64,000 nucleotides of DNA. Source: an uncultured Erysipelotrichaceae bacterium. GTDB taxonomy: Bacteria; Bacillota_I; Bacilli_A; RFN20; CAG-826. The stretch is taken from the NCBI GenBank assembly GCA_902800025.1, contig CADCDA010000002.1:124001-188000 (forward strand). Direction: 5' to 3'. Each line of letters begins with the position of its first letter. The first letter of the stretch is position 1. This document shows positions 27,161 through 36,332 of the stretch, piece by piece. The notes below the pieces were generated by a model. That model had not been told where the DNA came from and did not search any database. It saw only the letters and a program-made list of their open reading frames with translations. Position numbers and translations under genes: made by a program.

Positions 27161-28054
27161 TAGAATCTTTTCAATTTTATCAACTAATCTAGTTAGATAT
27201 TCCTCATCTAGTTCCATCGCATCATAATAACTAGATAAATCTGGAATTGGACTACTCGCATATTTACGTGCAATTATATAAAACGCAGCACACAAATTCT
27301 TTGGAGCCTCTTTGAGGCTACGTGGATATGTGTACATCTCATATTCGGAGAATAACTGCGTCGCCGATTGCGCTAATGTTGGATCTTTGAATTCAGAATC
27401 AATTAGTTTGACCGTTTCATTAAATACCACGCTCGTAAATGGAGGATTGATATGCTTTGGATTAACATCGATAATCTCACCAACACTTTTCATTTTTAGT
27501 TCGCGATCAACTTCTTTTTGGACTAATAGCATTAAAGCGTAACTTCTAATCATTTGACGTGGATAATTAACTAAGATGTTTTGAAGAAGAGGTAAGAATG
27601 TGAATATATCTCTATTTCTAATTGTGTCTAGTCCAATTAAGACATCTTCATCTTTTTCACTTTTAAGATATTTTTCGATTTGCTCGTCGTCATAGAATCT
27701 TAAAGTTGTTTGTTTCTTTTCTTCTAAGTCAATTACTTCAGGCATTTTTCTAAGCATTTCTTCCACTGCCTGGTTTTGATAAGGTAGGTTATTATAATAG
27801 TCGAGAGTTGCTCTTGCTTGTTCAAATCTCCCTAAAACGCATAAAAGGTTGATATGAGCATTTACCAAGCTAAGTAAATTTCTTTCTAAAACATTTTGGT
27901 GATCTTGAATAACAAAAAGTGCGTCTTCATATTTGCCTAAATAAATAAACGCTGAAATACGATAAAACAAATCATTTGCCGAAGTGCTTCTTTCTGTGAG
28001 CTTCAGCACTAAATCATATTTTTTCTGATCGAGTAATGTTTTTAAACTATCCAT
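27149..28054 (-). CDS. TPR-like helical protein of unknown function
   Basis: 301 residues, all-helical. The first third shows TPR-like periodicity (YLGKYEDALFVIQ, VLGRFEQARATLDYYNNLP). A second helical region contains a leucine-rich HEAT-like segment, and the C-terminus is acidic. No signal or membrane segment is seen, so it is probably cytoplasmic. It resembles the uncharacterised Bacilli/Mollicutes TPR proteins grouped as DUF3196, but I cannot confirm membership. It starts one base after the rarA stop without a good Shine-Dalgarno, so translation is likely coupled and its role may relate to rarA expression. Confidence 0.75.
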   Translation of the reverse strand: MDSLKTLLDQKKYDLVLKLTERSTSANDLFYRISAFIYLGKYEDALFVIQDHQNVLERNLLSLVNAHINLLCVLGRFEQARATLDYYNNLPYQNQAVEEMLRKMPEVIDLEEKKQTTLRFYDDEQIEKYLKSEKDEDVLIGLDTIRNRDIFTFLPLLQNILVNYPRQMIRSYALMLLVQKEVDRELKMKSVGEIIDVNPKHINPPFTSVVFNETVKLIDSEFKDPTLAQSATQLFSEYEMYTYPRSLKEAPKNLCAAFYIIARKYASSPIPDLSSYYDAMELDEEYLTRLVDKIEKILNDV

Positions 28055-28055
28055 C

Positions 28056-29288
28056 TTATTTCTTTATTTTATCCCAATATTCTTTCGTTGCTTGTTCAAA
28101 CTTGTTTGAACCATAGATGTAATATTTTCTATCTTTGACATCATCTGGGAGATATTGTTGTTCCACATAATGATTCTTATGATCGTGAGGATATTTATAG
28201 TTTTGACCTTTTTCTAAATCATCTTTTCCATCAAAATGAGTATTTTGTAAATGTCTAGGAATAGAAATACCTTTTCCCATATTAATATCTTCTAACGCTC
28301 TAGCGTAAGCCATATAAGCAGAATTACTTTTTGGAGCGGTTGCAATTAATATAACGGCATTACTAAGTGGAAGTTTTGCTTCTGGCATACCAACTTGTAG
28401 GGCAATGTCAACACATGATTTCACAATTGGAATTAAGCTTGGATAAGCTAAACCAACATCTTCATTTACAGAGCAAAGAATTCTTCGACAAACGGCGATC
28501 AAGTCACCAGCTTCAAGCATCTTCGCTAAATAGAAAATAGCCGCGTCAGGATCACTTCCACGTAACGATTTCATTAAAGCGCTTAAATGGTCAAAATGAC
28601 GGTCTTCGCTTTTATCATAATTAATGTGAGCTTTGTCCACTAATTCTTCGATATCTTTGACGGTAATTTTCTTATCACCAACCGCGTTATAAGCAAACTC
28701 TAAATTATTGATCGCTTTACGCATATCTCCGTTTGATCCTAAAGCGAGTAAATCTAAAGCGCCATCTTCGATTTTAATCTTTTTAAGATTAACGACTCTT
28801 TTTAATCCTTTTTTAACTTCGTCTTTATTAATTGATTTAAATTCAAAAACCGAACATCTACTTAATAAAGCAGGATAGATATAGAAATATGGGTTTTCGG
28901 TTGTTGAAGCAATTAATGTTATTTGACCGTTTTCAACAAATTCTAATAATGATTGTTGTTGTTTCTTATTGAAATATTGAATTTCGTCTAAATATAATAA
29001 AACCCCTTTAGAAGCAAAAACACTTTTAGAATCTTCAATAACTTTCTTAACATCATCTAACGATGCATTTGTGCCATTTAGCTTGCATAAGAGCATTTCT
29101 GTATTCTTAGCAATAATATTAGCGACTGTTGTTTTTCCGACTCCTGGAGGGCCATAAAAAATCATGTTAGGGATTAGGTTTCTACTTATTGCTTTTTGAA
29201 ACATCGAGCCTTTTTTAAAAAGATGCTCTTGCCCCACCATGTCTTCAATATGTTCTGGTCTAATTAAATCTGCTAATGGAGTTGCCAT
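28056..29288 (-). CDS. rarA: Replication-associated recombination ATPase RarA/MgsA
   Basis: 410 residues from the ATG at 29288 (MATPLADLIRPEHIEDMVGQ), the canonical family start; a frame open further upstream would run through the previous terminator. AAA+ clamp-loader-like ATPase that acts at stalled forks. Walker A FYGPPGVGKTTVAN near 44, Walker B VLLYLDEIQYFNKKQQ near 95, then STTENPYFYIYPALLSRC sensor, and a C-terminal tetramerisation domain with LPRHLQNTHFD-type sequence. No Shine-Dalgarno; TATAAT (29296-29301) ends 7 bases before the ATG, so the message is predicted leaderless. Confidence 0.93.
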   Translation of the reverse strand: MATPLADLIRPEHIEDMVGQEHLFKKGSMFQKAISRNLIPNMIFYGPPGVGKTTVANIIAKNTEMLLCKLNGTNASLDDVKKVIEDSKSVFASKGVLLYLDEIQYFNKKQQQSLLEFVENGQITLIASTTENPYFYIYPALLSRCSVFEFKSINKDEVKKGLKRVVNLKKIKIEDGALDLLALGSNGDMRKAINNLEFAYNAVGDKKITVKDIEELVDKAHINYDKSEDRHFDHLSALMKSLRGSDPDAAIFYLAKMLEAGDLIAVCRRILCSVNEDVGLAYPSLIPIVKSCVDIALQVGMPEAKLPLSNAVILIATAPKSNSAYMAYARALEDINMGKGISIPRHLQNTHFDGKDDLEKGQNYKYPHDHKNHYVEQQYLPDDVKDRKYYIYGSNKFEQATKEYWDKIKK

Positions 29289-29295
29289 ATATCTC

Positions 29296-29301
29296 ATTAT
29301 A
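29296..29301 (-). promoter_or_regulatory. -10 box of rarA, leaderless start
   Basis: TATAAT on the minus strand, built into the T-tract of the preceding terminator; seven bases separate it from the rarA ATG, which should therefore be the transcript 5' end. No convincing -35. Confidence 0.55.
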
Positions 29302-29302
29302 A

Positions 29303-29327
29303 TAAAAAAGGCTGTTAAATAACAGCC
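29303..29327 (-). terminator. Terminator of the lemA-rubrerythrin-transglutaminase transcript
   Basis: GGCTGTT-ATTT-AACAGCC followed by six T on the minus strand, about 20 bases after the stop at 29348. Confidence 0.9.
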
Positions 29328-29347
29328 AATTTCATATAAGTATAGAT

Positions 29348-31276
29348 TTAGAATATACAAGAGTAACAGTTGTAATAACTATTATCCTTGCTTGGAACGA
29401 AGCTTATTGATGATGCACTGATACCAAACTTATTAGCAAGCATAAGTGTATCAAGGTTAACTGATTTTGCAGTAATTAGATTAACACAAAGTTTTTTACC
29501 TTGGCTTCTATATGTTGCCACTGTCGATTTAAGCGCATCGAGATAAGCGCTCATTTCACTACTACTTTCAAGATATAAATCATTTGATGTAGTTTTACTA
29601 CCACTACCATAATGAATATATTTGAAAGCGTTGATTTCAGAATTAGCAGGGCATTCAGCATATTGAGTGGCTTTATATCCAGCTTCTTCTTTTCTAGTAT
29701 CTTCATAAAGATACTCATCAGCAATAGCACCTTCAATGGAATCGCTACCACCGCCTACTTTAGCATTACCCCAAGTACCATCCATGATATACCATTCATA
29801 GGTTCCGTCATTTTGTGGATCAAGGTATACTCTATTCCATGCGTGAGCGTTACCGCTAACTTGGATGCATCTAATGCCTTCCATTGCGCACATCACGCAT
29901 AAAGTTTTGCTATATGCGTCACAGACGGCTTTCTTATCAAAGACAACGCCTTCAATACCCCAAGCTCTCACTTGAGTCCAATCACCATCTCCATCGCAAT
30001 AGCTAACCGCACCATGGTCATACTGGGTTTCGTTAAGAATCCAGTTAAACATTTGATACGCTTTCTCGGTATCAGTCATTGAGTCGTCAACGATATCTCT
30101 TAATATCTTTTTTAATTCATTATAGACTGATTCGGACATACTACCAGTTTTACAAACTGGTTTATAACCGTGAGATGCAGCGTAATAGAGTTGATCCGAA
30201 TCATCAACAGTCATCGTGTTGATGTGACTATTGATCTTAAAATTATCAAATGTAGAGCTTCTCTTTGAACCTCTATTAATTTTGTCGATAATTGGATCGA
30301 CAGTGTTTGGGTAAACTATTTCTGGATAGTCGACACCACTTTTTTGAGAATAAATCTTCTTTTGAGTAAATAAAGCATCAACGTCTTGGGCTCTCATTCC
30401 GATGGAATATGTTTTTCCTCCAGCATAAGATGAGTAACCAAATGCTTGGATTGTATTTGCGGCTGTTGATTTCTTCGTGAATACATCTCGAATGTAATCT
30501 CCTACATCACCGCTACCATAATCATAAGTTGGCTTTAGATACCTAGATGTATGATTTATTAGAACATAATTTCCTAAAGAAATTAATTCTTCCTCACTAT
30601 CAACTAAAATTGCCCCACTAGCGCTACTTGGTGAACCTGCATCAAACTTCTCTTTATAATCGAGCAATCGATCACGGTAACACCATTCACAAACTTCGCC
30701 GATATAGTGATGGTCTTTTTTAGGGATGACATAGTCATCTTTTGTTAATCCACATCCAGGACATGGATCGTATGTTTCTAAACCAGTTTCTAAACATGTT
30801 GAATCAACATGTGAATGAACTGGGTAATAATGTTCTGCTGGATGAACGTCCTCGTGTTCATAGTCGCAGATTTCACAGCTATAGATACATCTTCCTTCGT
30901 GCTTACAGTCGTATTGTTGAACGATTTCTTCGTGAATATGATGTTCTTCTTTATTTATTACTGTGTTACACCACTGACATTTTTGCCAGTGATGTGTTGA
31001 GTCATGTTGGAATGTAGTCGCATTAGCGGCTTGATGTTGAGCGTACGCTTTTCTAGTTTCTTTATATCCACATAATGTGCATGTGAAGACGACATTGCCT
31101 TTCTTTTGACAAGTTGCTGTACCATCGGTACAGACACCTTCATCAAAGACGTGTTCGCAAGTGTTTCCTCCTCCATCAATTAAGCCTTTCATGGCGTCTA
31201 AAAAGCCACAACTACTTAATGAAAGAGTCACACCTAAAGAACACACTATTAAAGCGATTAAATTTTTGCGTTTCAT
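29348..31276 (-). CDS. Lipoprotein with CxxC repeats and a transglutaminase-like domain
   Basis: 642 residues. Lipoprotein signal with lipobox LSSC (Cys23). Residues about 35-210 carry at least five short CxxC units (CTLCGYKE, CQWCNT, CEICDYEH, CPGCGLTK, CEWCYRD), each with nearby His residues, suggesting a string of zinc-ribbon-like modules. The C-terminal half has a transglutaminase/cysteine-protease-like core: Cys in KKAVCDAYSKTLC, His in SGNAHAWNRVYLD, Asp in WYIMDGTWGN. It should act at the cell surface, by cross-linking or by peptide cleavage; which one is unknown. It follows rubrerythrin by 9 bases with no clear Shine-Dalgarno. Confidence 0.8.
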   Translation of the reverse strand: MKRKNLIALIVCSLGVTLSLSSCGFLDAMKGLIDGGGNTCEHVFDEGVCTDGTATCQKKGNVVFTCTLCGYKETRKAYAQHQAANATTFQHDSTHHWQKCQWCNTVINKEEHHIHEEIVQQYDCKHEGRCIYSCEICDYEHEDVHPAEHYYPVHSHVDSTCLETGLETYDPCPGCGLTKDDYVIPKKDHHYIGEVCEWCYRDRLLDYKEKFDAGSPSSASGAILVDSEEELISLGNYVLINHTSRYLKPTYDYGSGDVGDYIRDVFTKKSTAANTIQAFGYSSYAGGKTYSIGMRAQDVDALFTQKKIYSQKSGVDYPEIVYPNTVDPIIDKINRGSKRSSTFDNFKINSHINTMTVDDSDQLYYAASHGYKPVCKTGSMSESVYNELKKILRDIVDDSMTDTEKAYQMFNWILNETQYDHGAVSYCDGDGDWTQVRAWGIEGVVFDKKAVCDAYSKTLCVMCAMEGIRCIQVSGNAHAWNRVYLDPQNDGTYEWYIMDGTWGNAKVGGGSDSIEGAIADEYLYEDTRKEEAGYKATQYAECPANSEINAFKYIHYGSGSKTTSNDLYLESSSEMSAYLDALKSTVATYRSQGKKLCVNLITAKSVNLDTLMLANKFGISASSISFVPSKDNSYYNCYSCIF

Positions 31277-31285
31277 TTTGTTAGA

Positions 31286-31834
31286 TTATTTGAAATATCT
31301 TTTGAGCATTGCTTCAAGAGCTTTGCCATGACGCGCTTCGTCTCTTGCCATCTCATGAACTGAATCATGGATTGCATCTAATCCGAGTTCTTTTGCTTTC
31401 TTTGCGATTGCTAATTTGGATTCGCAAGCACCATTTTCACCAGCTAACATCTTTTCGATGTTTTTCTTGGTGTCGGCGGTAACGACTTCGCCTAACATTT
31501 CTGCAAATCTAGCAGCATGTTCGGCTTCTTCTTTAGCGATTTGTTCTAAAAGTAAAGCAACTTCTGGATAGCCTTCTCTTAAGGCTTGGCGAGACATTGC
31601 TAAATACATTCCAACTTCACTGCATTCGCCTTTAAAATGATCTCTACATCCTTGAAGAACGAATTCATCAACACCTTGAGCTACTCCGATAACATGTTCA
31701 CATGCCCAGGAGAGTTCACCGATTTTTTCTTCTTCAATAGGAACGAGTTTATCGTGGCTAGCGCCACAAATTGGACATGGTTCGCCTTCGGCGACTTCGA
31801 CGATTTGTCCACAGACTTTACATCTATACTTCAT
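31286..31834 (-). CDS. Reverse rubrerythrin (N-terminal rubredoxin)
   Basis: 182 residues. The N-terminus is a rubredoxin-like Fe(Cys)4 site (CKVC and CPIC, Cys5, 8, 20, 23). The rest is a ferritin-like diiron four-helix domain with EEAEHAARF and DEARHGKALE motifs. Having rubredoxin first is the reverse-rubrerythrin arrangement known from clostridia, an NADH-linked peroxidase/oxidase that protects anaerobes from oxygen and peroxide. AAGGAT lies 8 bases before the ATG. It sits between lemA and the transglutaminase-like lipoprotein. It suggests an anaerobic lifestyle. Confidence 0.9.
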   Translation of the reverse strand: MKYRCKVCGQIVEVAEGEPCPICGASHDKLVPIEEEKIGELSWACEHVIGVAQGVDEFVLQGCRDHFKGECSEVGMYLAMSRQALREGYPEVALLLEQIAKEEAEHAARFAEMLGEVVTADTKKNIEKMLAGENGACESKLAIAKKAKELGLDAIHDSVHEMARDEARHGKALEAMLKRYFK

Positions 31835-31849
31835 GTTAAAATCCTTCGA

Positions 31850-32506
31850 TTAGAAGAATGTGCCACGAGCAGCGGCTTTGATTTCGCTTGTGGTGATGAA
31901 TGGGATACGAGTTGTGTAACCAGCTTTAGCAGCAACAATTCTCTTTGTTGGCCATTCTTGAATTTCTCTATTCCATTGAGCAACGGTATCGTTATATTGT
32001 TCACGAGCAGCAGTAATCTCTTTTTGGAGATATGCGTTTTGTTGCATGACATCAGCGATTTCGTTGTGGGCTTTGAGATCTGGATAAGCTTCAAATGCAA
32101 CATTAATTGCTTTGCTAATGTTTTCGATTTCAGCAGCTTGTCCGTTTAAGTCACCATTGCCTCTTGCTTGAGCAACTGCGACGAATGTTTCTTTATCTAA
32201 AGCGACTGCTTTATCTAATAATTTAGCAGCGTTTTGGAGAATCATAACTCTTTGTTCTAAGTAGTTATCGATTTGAGAAGCATCATGTTGAATCTTTTGT
32301 TGAAGTTTTTGTAAATAGTCAGCAGCTTTTCTTTTCTTGTAGAGCCAAATTAATCCACCAAAAATTGGAAGTGGAAGAATCCAAATCACTACTTCAAAAA
32401 CTTTACTACCAGTACCAACTGTAACTGGAATTTGTTTTGCGATGACATTAACGTCTTTTCCTTCTGCGAGGGTTGGGCCAGTAAGTTCATCGAGTTCATT
32501 TGCCAT
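31850..32506 (-). CDS. lemA: LemA family membrane protein
   Basis: 218 residues. One membrane segment (about 37-58), then a long helical bundle and the family tail YNDTVAQWNREIQEWPTKR followed by a hydrophobic IPFITT patch. LemA proteins are widespread and of unknown function; in Listeria a LemA-derived peptide is presented to the host. It follows the 601-residue membrane protein by 43 bases with a perfect AAGGAGG site, and both are probably one membrane-associated unit. Confidence 0.88.
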   Translation of the reverse strand: MANELDELTGPTLAEGKDVNVIAKQIPVTVGTGSKVFEVVIWILPLPIFGGLIWLYKKRKAADYLQKLQQKIQHDASQIDNYLEQRVMILQNAAKLLDKAVALDKETFVAVAQARGNGDLNGQAAEIENISKAINVAFEAYPDLKAHNEIADVMQQNAYLQKEITAAREQYNDTVAQWNREIQEWPTKRIVAAKAGYTTRIPFITTSEIKAAARGTFF

Positions 32507-32549
32507 AAATATATTTCCTCCTTAATTTATGAGCGAATATTTAAATGTG

Positions 32550-34355
32550 CTATTTTGTTTTTGGGATGAAGGACAATAGTCTCTTCTTGAATAGTATAGC
32601 ACTACTATTTCCGTATTTTTCGATGATAGGATTGAACTTGCCTTCAGCATAATTCTTAAAGTAATCACTCTTATCACCATTTGTATCGTTAACGACGAAT
32701 GGAGTGTCTTTAACGATTGGGTTGTATTCAATCCAGTGAACTGGGACGTTATGCATATGTCCGTCACCACCCATGGTTGGAACATAAGCAACTCGATCAG
32801 TACCACTGAAGGAATACGCTGAAATTGTACAAATGTCACAGTCATCAGCTTCATACTCAAATTTGCTCTTTAAGATGACGCCTTCTGAACGTGTGGCTGG
32901 ATGTTTAAATAAATTGATATTGTGTGAGTTAGCAGCACTTTCGACTTCTGCATTAGTAGTCTTGCGGTTAAATCCTCTTTCGTAGATATAATCTAAAGAC
33001 TTATGTTGTTGATAAATTGGAATCGAAATAACTGGAGCTAAGTCGAAGAAGACATCTTTAAGATATTTATCAGCGTAGTTAATGAATAATTCTTTTGCGA
33101 CCTTATGGTCGAAGTGAATAAAGGAATCTGGATTCTTGTCTAAAGAATCAGAGCCTTGCATATGTCCTGATTTAATATAGTTAAGAGTCTTTCTCTTTTT
33201 ATAGATGAAATCATCACCGAATCCGACATCTTTACCTCTTAAAAGTTTGATCATATTCTTTTGTCCTAATGGAGTGAAAAGAAGACGGAATTCAACTTCG
33301 TTATCTCTATCTAAGGCATTAAATAAAGCTTCGAATTCTTCATTATCTAATCTCATGAATGAACCATCACCTTTGGTGAGGTCTTTCTTAACTTCTTTAT
33401 CTAACTTAGTATCAAATTTCTTAATATAGTTTTCAATTTGCTTTTCAGACATGTTATTGATGTTAGTTGGATATCTAGAGAATGAGAGTTTTGGTGCAGC
33501 ATCATTACCGTAGATGAGCCATGTATCTAAATAATAATATGGTTCTGGTGCGGTATAATATGCGGTAAGAACTTGTGTTCTTGTTTCTCTTCTTGTTCCA
33601 CCTTTACCATCACTAACTGTGACTGTATAAGTAATAGTTAAGTGACCTTCATAACGATGGTCTCTCATAGATTGGCAATAATTCTTTTCAAAAACGAATG
33701 GATTGCCTAAGATTGATCCGGATTGAACATACATTGTGGAAATATCACCTTTTGTGTAGGCGTTATAACCATATTTCTCATGTAAATATTCATATTTAGC
33801 AGGATCAAAAACTTGGTCTAATTGAATTAATGGAGTGGTTTTAGTCATTAAGCCTGCCGCCATATTCCATTCATATAAACTATTAAGCTTTTTCATTGTT
33901 TCAAATGCTTCAGCCTTAAGTTTATCTGCTTTCGCTTGTTTTTCTTTAATTTCTTTAGAAAGCTTAGCAACTTTCATGAAAAGGAAAATGGTAGCGATAA
34001 TAAATAAAATGCCTCCGACGATTGCACCAATTCCTCCTCCGATGCCTGCTCCTTCTGAAATTTGTTTACCAGCATTCAAGATTAAAAGAACACCAGCGAC
34101 GATTCCACCGATAGCGAAAATGATGCTCATAACAGCTAAAAAGATTCTGAATCCTTTTTTGCCTTTTAGTTTTTTGATTTCTTCCATTTCCTTGTAGTAT
34201 TTCTTACAAAGGTCTTGGTTTAAATCGACATTAACTTGGCCTTTCTCAGTTAATTTGTCAAAGAATTCGACCGCGTTATTATGAAAGGCTTCTTTTAAAC
34301 GGTCCTTGTAAAGTAGTAGAGGTTCGAGTAACTCTTCGTTTTTAATTGTTTCCAT
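32550..34355 (-). CDS. Large two-TM membrane protein, LemA-associated, unknown function
   Basis: 601 residues. N-terminal helical segment (about 1-65), two adjacent membrane segments (about 69-92 and 102-130, very Gly/Ile-rich), a short coiled coil (about 130-155), then a large soluble domain of mixed alpha/beta character with no motif I recognise. Placement immediately before lemA resembles other LemA operons that carry a large partner with two transmembrane helices, so a joint membrane role is inferred. No Shine-Dalgarno: TATAAT (34362-34367) ends 6 bases before the ATG, predicting a leaderless message. It is divergent from yggS. Confidence 0.75.
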   Translation of the reverse strand: METIKNEELLEPLLLYKDRLKEAFHNNAVEFFDKLTEKGQVNVDLNQDLCKKYYKEMEEIKKLKGKKGFRIFLAVMSIIFAIGGIVAGVLLILNAGKQISEGAGIGGGIGAIVGGILFIIATIFLFMKVAKLSKEIKEKQAKADKLKAEAFETMKKLNSLYEWNMAAGLMTKTTPLIQLDQVFDPAKYEYLHEKYGYNAYTKGDISTMYVQSGSILGNPFVFEKNYCQSMRDHRYEGHLTITYTVTVSDGKGGTRRETRTQVLTAYYTAPEPYYYLDTWLIYGNDAAPKLSFSRYPTNINNMSEKQIENYIKKFDTKLDKEVKKDLTKGDGSFMRLDNEEFEALFNALDRDNEVEFRLLFTPLGQKNMIKLLRGKDVGFGDDFIYKKRKTLNYIKSGHMQGSDSLDKNPDSFIHFDHKVAKELFINYADKYLKDVFFDLAPVISIPIYQQHKSLDYIYERGFNRKTTNAEVESAANSHNINLFKHPATRSEGVILKSKFEYEADDCDICTISAYSFSGTDRVAYVPTMGGDGHMHNVPVHWIEYNPIVKDTPFVVNDTNGDKSDYFKNYAEGKFNPIIEKYGNSSAILFKKRLLSFIPKTK

Positions 34356-34361
34356 ATGTCT

Positions 34362-34367
34362 ATTATA
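34362..34367 (-). promoter_or_regulatory. -10 box of the LemA-associated operon
   Basis: TATAAT 6 bases before the ATG at 34355 with a TTAAAA -35-like hexamer 17 bases further upstream; predicted leaderless start. Confidence 0.5.
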
Positions 34368-34400
34368 TTTGAATTGTTAATTATTTTAAATAATTTCCGT

Positions 34401-34406
34401 GATAAT
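34401..34406 (+). promoter_or_regulatory. -10 box of yggS
   Basis: GATAAT ending 10 bases before the yggS ATG at 34417; predicted leader of at most a few bases. Divergent from the promoter at 34362. Confidence 0.4.
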
Positions 34407-34416
34407 ATATAAGGGT

Positions 34417-35046
34417 ATGCTAAGAAATGACATTAAAGAATTTATAAAAACTATCCCACAAGATATCACTATTGTTGCGGCGACTAAGTATTTGTCCAAA
34501 GAAGAAATGGACGAATTATACGAAAATGGTCTTAAAGATTACGGAGAGAATCGAGTTGATTCATTTTTAGAAAAATATGAATACCTTATTAATAATAAGA
34601 ATATTAAGTGGCATTTTATTGGACACCTTCAAAGAAACAAAGCTAAGCAAGTAATTAACAAAATTGATTACCTCCATTCATTAGATTCTTTAGAACTGGC
34701 CAAGATTATTGAAAAAGAAAGAACTACACCACTTAAGACTTTTGTAGAAGTATCAATTAATCTAGAAGAAAATAAGAACGGAGTTCCATATTACGAGTTA
34801 AGTTCGTTTATAAAGGAGCTACTTCAATATAAAAATATCGAACTTGTTGGTCTTATGATGATGGCGGTCAAAGGAAGTCTTAACACCCAAGAACAGTTTC
34901 ATAAACTAAAAGAGTTAAAAGCTGAAATTGAAAAAGAATTCAAAATCACGATCCCTTATTTATCAATGGGGATGAGTGATGACTATCTTGAGGCAATTAA
35001 AGAAGGGGCAACACATATAAGACTTGGAAGAATCTTATATAAATAG
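34417..35046 (+). CDS. PLP homeostasis protein (YggS/PLPBP family)
   Basis: 209 residues from the ATG at 34417; a GTG six codons upstream overlaps the -10 box and is unlikely. Fold-type III PLP-binding protein that buffers pyridoxal phosphate in the cytoplasm. The PLP lysine is Lys24 in VAATKYLS; also present are YGENRVDSF, WHFIGHLQRNKAKQ, LSMGMSDDYLEAI and the phosphate-binding end HIRLGRILY. Monocistronic, ending in a hairpin shared with the convergent gene. Confidence 0.93.
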   Translation: MLRNDIKEFIKTIPQDITIVAATKYLSKEEMDELYENGLKDYGENRVDSFLEKYEYLINNKNIKWHFIGHLQRNKAKQVINKIDYLHSLDSLELAKIIEKERTTPLKTFVEVSINLEENKNGVPYYELSSFIKELLQYKNIELVGLMMMAVKGSLNTQEQFHKLKELKAEIEKEFKITIPYLSMGMSDDYLEAIKEGATHIRLGRILYK

Positions 35047-35055
35047 ATTTATATA

Positions 35056-35094
35056 ATAAAAGAGAGAACCATGATGATTCTCTCTTATTTTTTT
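35056..35094. terminator. Bidirectional terminator between yggS and the convergent membrane gene
   Basis: AAGAGAGAA (35060-35068) and TTCTCTCTT (35078-35086), with T-runs on both strands. Confidence 0.85.
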
Positions 35095-35102
35095 GCTAAT
35101 AA

Positions 35103-36332
35103 TTACTTAGCTCTGAGTTCTGCTCTGATGTCTTTAACCCAGTTATGTGGTTTAGCATCTTCTTCTCTCTTAATGCCGTCTTTAGCAAATGCAACTTCTG
35201 CTAATTCTTTAGCACGTTTGAGAGATAAGTTGGATTTAACTTTTAATAAAGCAGGAACTTCTTCGTAAGCAACCTTGTCACTTGCGTCGGCCACTGGAAT
35301 TGGTGAATCGACATAGTCTTTAGGATCAAGGGCATAGTAGACCTTTAAGGTCTTGCCAACGATTGTGATTTTGACATAGGCTTTACGATGTAATCTGAAT
35401 GTATCGCCAGCAATGGAGACTCTACTTGAAGCACCATAGGCTAATAATTCGGACTTGAGTTCGTTATATTTGTCTTGTAAATCTTTATCAGCTTTAACAA
35501 TCTTTTCAGCGAATGGAATTCTTTGGATGGAAAGTTTCTTTCCTTCCTCCTCTTCTTCAACTGGTGCTGGAGCTGGTTTTGGTTCTGGTTTTGGTTCTGG
35601 CTTTTGAACGACTGTTCTAACTTCTTTAGCAATAACCACTCTATCGAGTTTGTCGAGTTCTTCTCTAACGATTTCTCTAACGTTCTTTAAGAGTTCAACT
35701 CTGTCAGCAGCTTCTTTTTCTTCTCTAGCAGCTTTTTCTTCGGCTGTTTCTTCGCGTTCACCTTTTTCTTCTTCTGGTTCAGGTTGAATTTCACCTTTAT
35801 TAACCTTGACTGCAGTGCCGATTCCGTTGACTAAGCAAATGATTGCTAAGACTAAGAAGACGACATCAAGGATTAAAGTGCAAATCATTCCACCCATGAT
35901 TAACGCTGTATCAAGTGCCTTGTGGGTATTTAATACGACAAATCCGTGGGCAAAGAAATCGATGACGCCACCAGTGCAACCAAAGAGGGCTGGGACTAAT
36001 AATGCACAGCCTAAGATAGCGCATTTGTTTCTGACTTTCTTGTTGTGTTTAATTAAAACGAATGATAACACGAAGATAACAACGGCCGCTAAAATGAAGA
36101 CATAGGCGACGAGGTTGCATAATACTTGTGCTAACATTTTCATTGAATGTCCAACGTTCGAGCTGTAATTAAAGAGCATGCCGATGGTTCCAGCTGCTGG
36201 GAATCCAAGGGACTCTAATGTTGGTGAGAGCATGATTAATGCATTTGTAAAAACTGCAAATACAAATAATGCTACAAGTACAGCAAAAGCGAAAGTTGAA
36301 ACATACTCAAATTTTTGTGTTTCCTTTTTCAT
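35103..36332 (-). CDS. Four-TM protein with coiled coil and conserved-looking C-terminal domain
   Basis: 409 residues from the ATG at 36332, chosen for its AGAGGA site; the frame stays open 38 codons upstream through the promoter. Four membrane segments (about 11-33, 68-95, 105-121, 143-169), then a charged Glu/Lys coiled coil (about 180-245), a Pro-Glu-Lys repeat linker (PEPKPEPKP), and a C-terminal alpha/beta domain (about 285-400, RIPFAEKIVKADKDLQDKY). I do not recognise the family. Divergent from the ABC exporter operon; a GTGTGCG motif occurs in both promoters, hinting at shared control. Confidence 0.75.
   Translation of the reverse strand: MKKETQKFEYVSTFAFAVLVALFVFAVFTNALIMLSPTLESLGFPAAGTIGMLFNYSSNVGHSMKMLAQVLCNLVAYVFILAAVVIFVLSFVLIKHNKKVRNKCAILGCALLVPALFGCTGGVIDFFAHGFVVLNTHKALDTALIMGGMICTLILDVVFLVLAIICLVNGIGTAVKVNKGEIQPEPEEEKGEREETAEEKAAREEKEAADRVELLKNVREIVREELDKLDRVVIAKEVRTVVQKPEPKPEPKPAPAPVEEEEEGKKLSIQRIPFAEKIVKADKDLQDKYNELKSELLAYGASSRVSIAGDTFRLHRKAYVKITIVGKTLKVYYALDPKDYVDSPIPVADASDKVAYEEVPALLKVKSNLSLKRAKELAEVAFAKDGIKREEDAKPHNWVKDIRAELRAK

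Noticed and set aside
31637-32149. 170-codon plus-strand frame across rubrerythrin and lemA
   Set aside because: Antisense to two well-supported genes; Phe/Ser/Asp-rich composition typical of reverse-strand artefacts.
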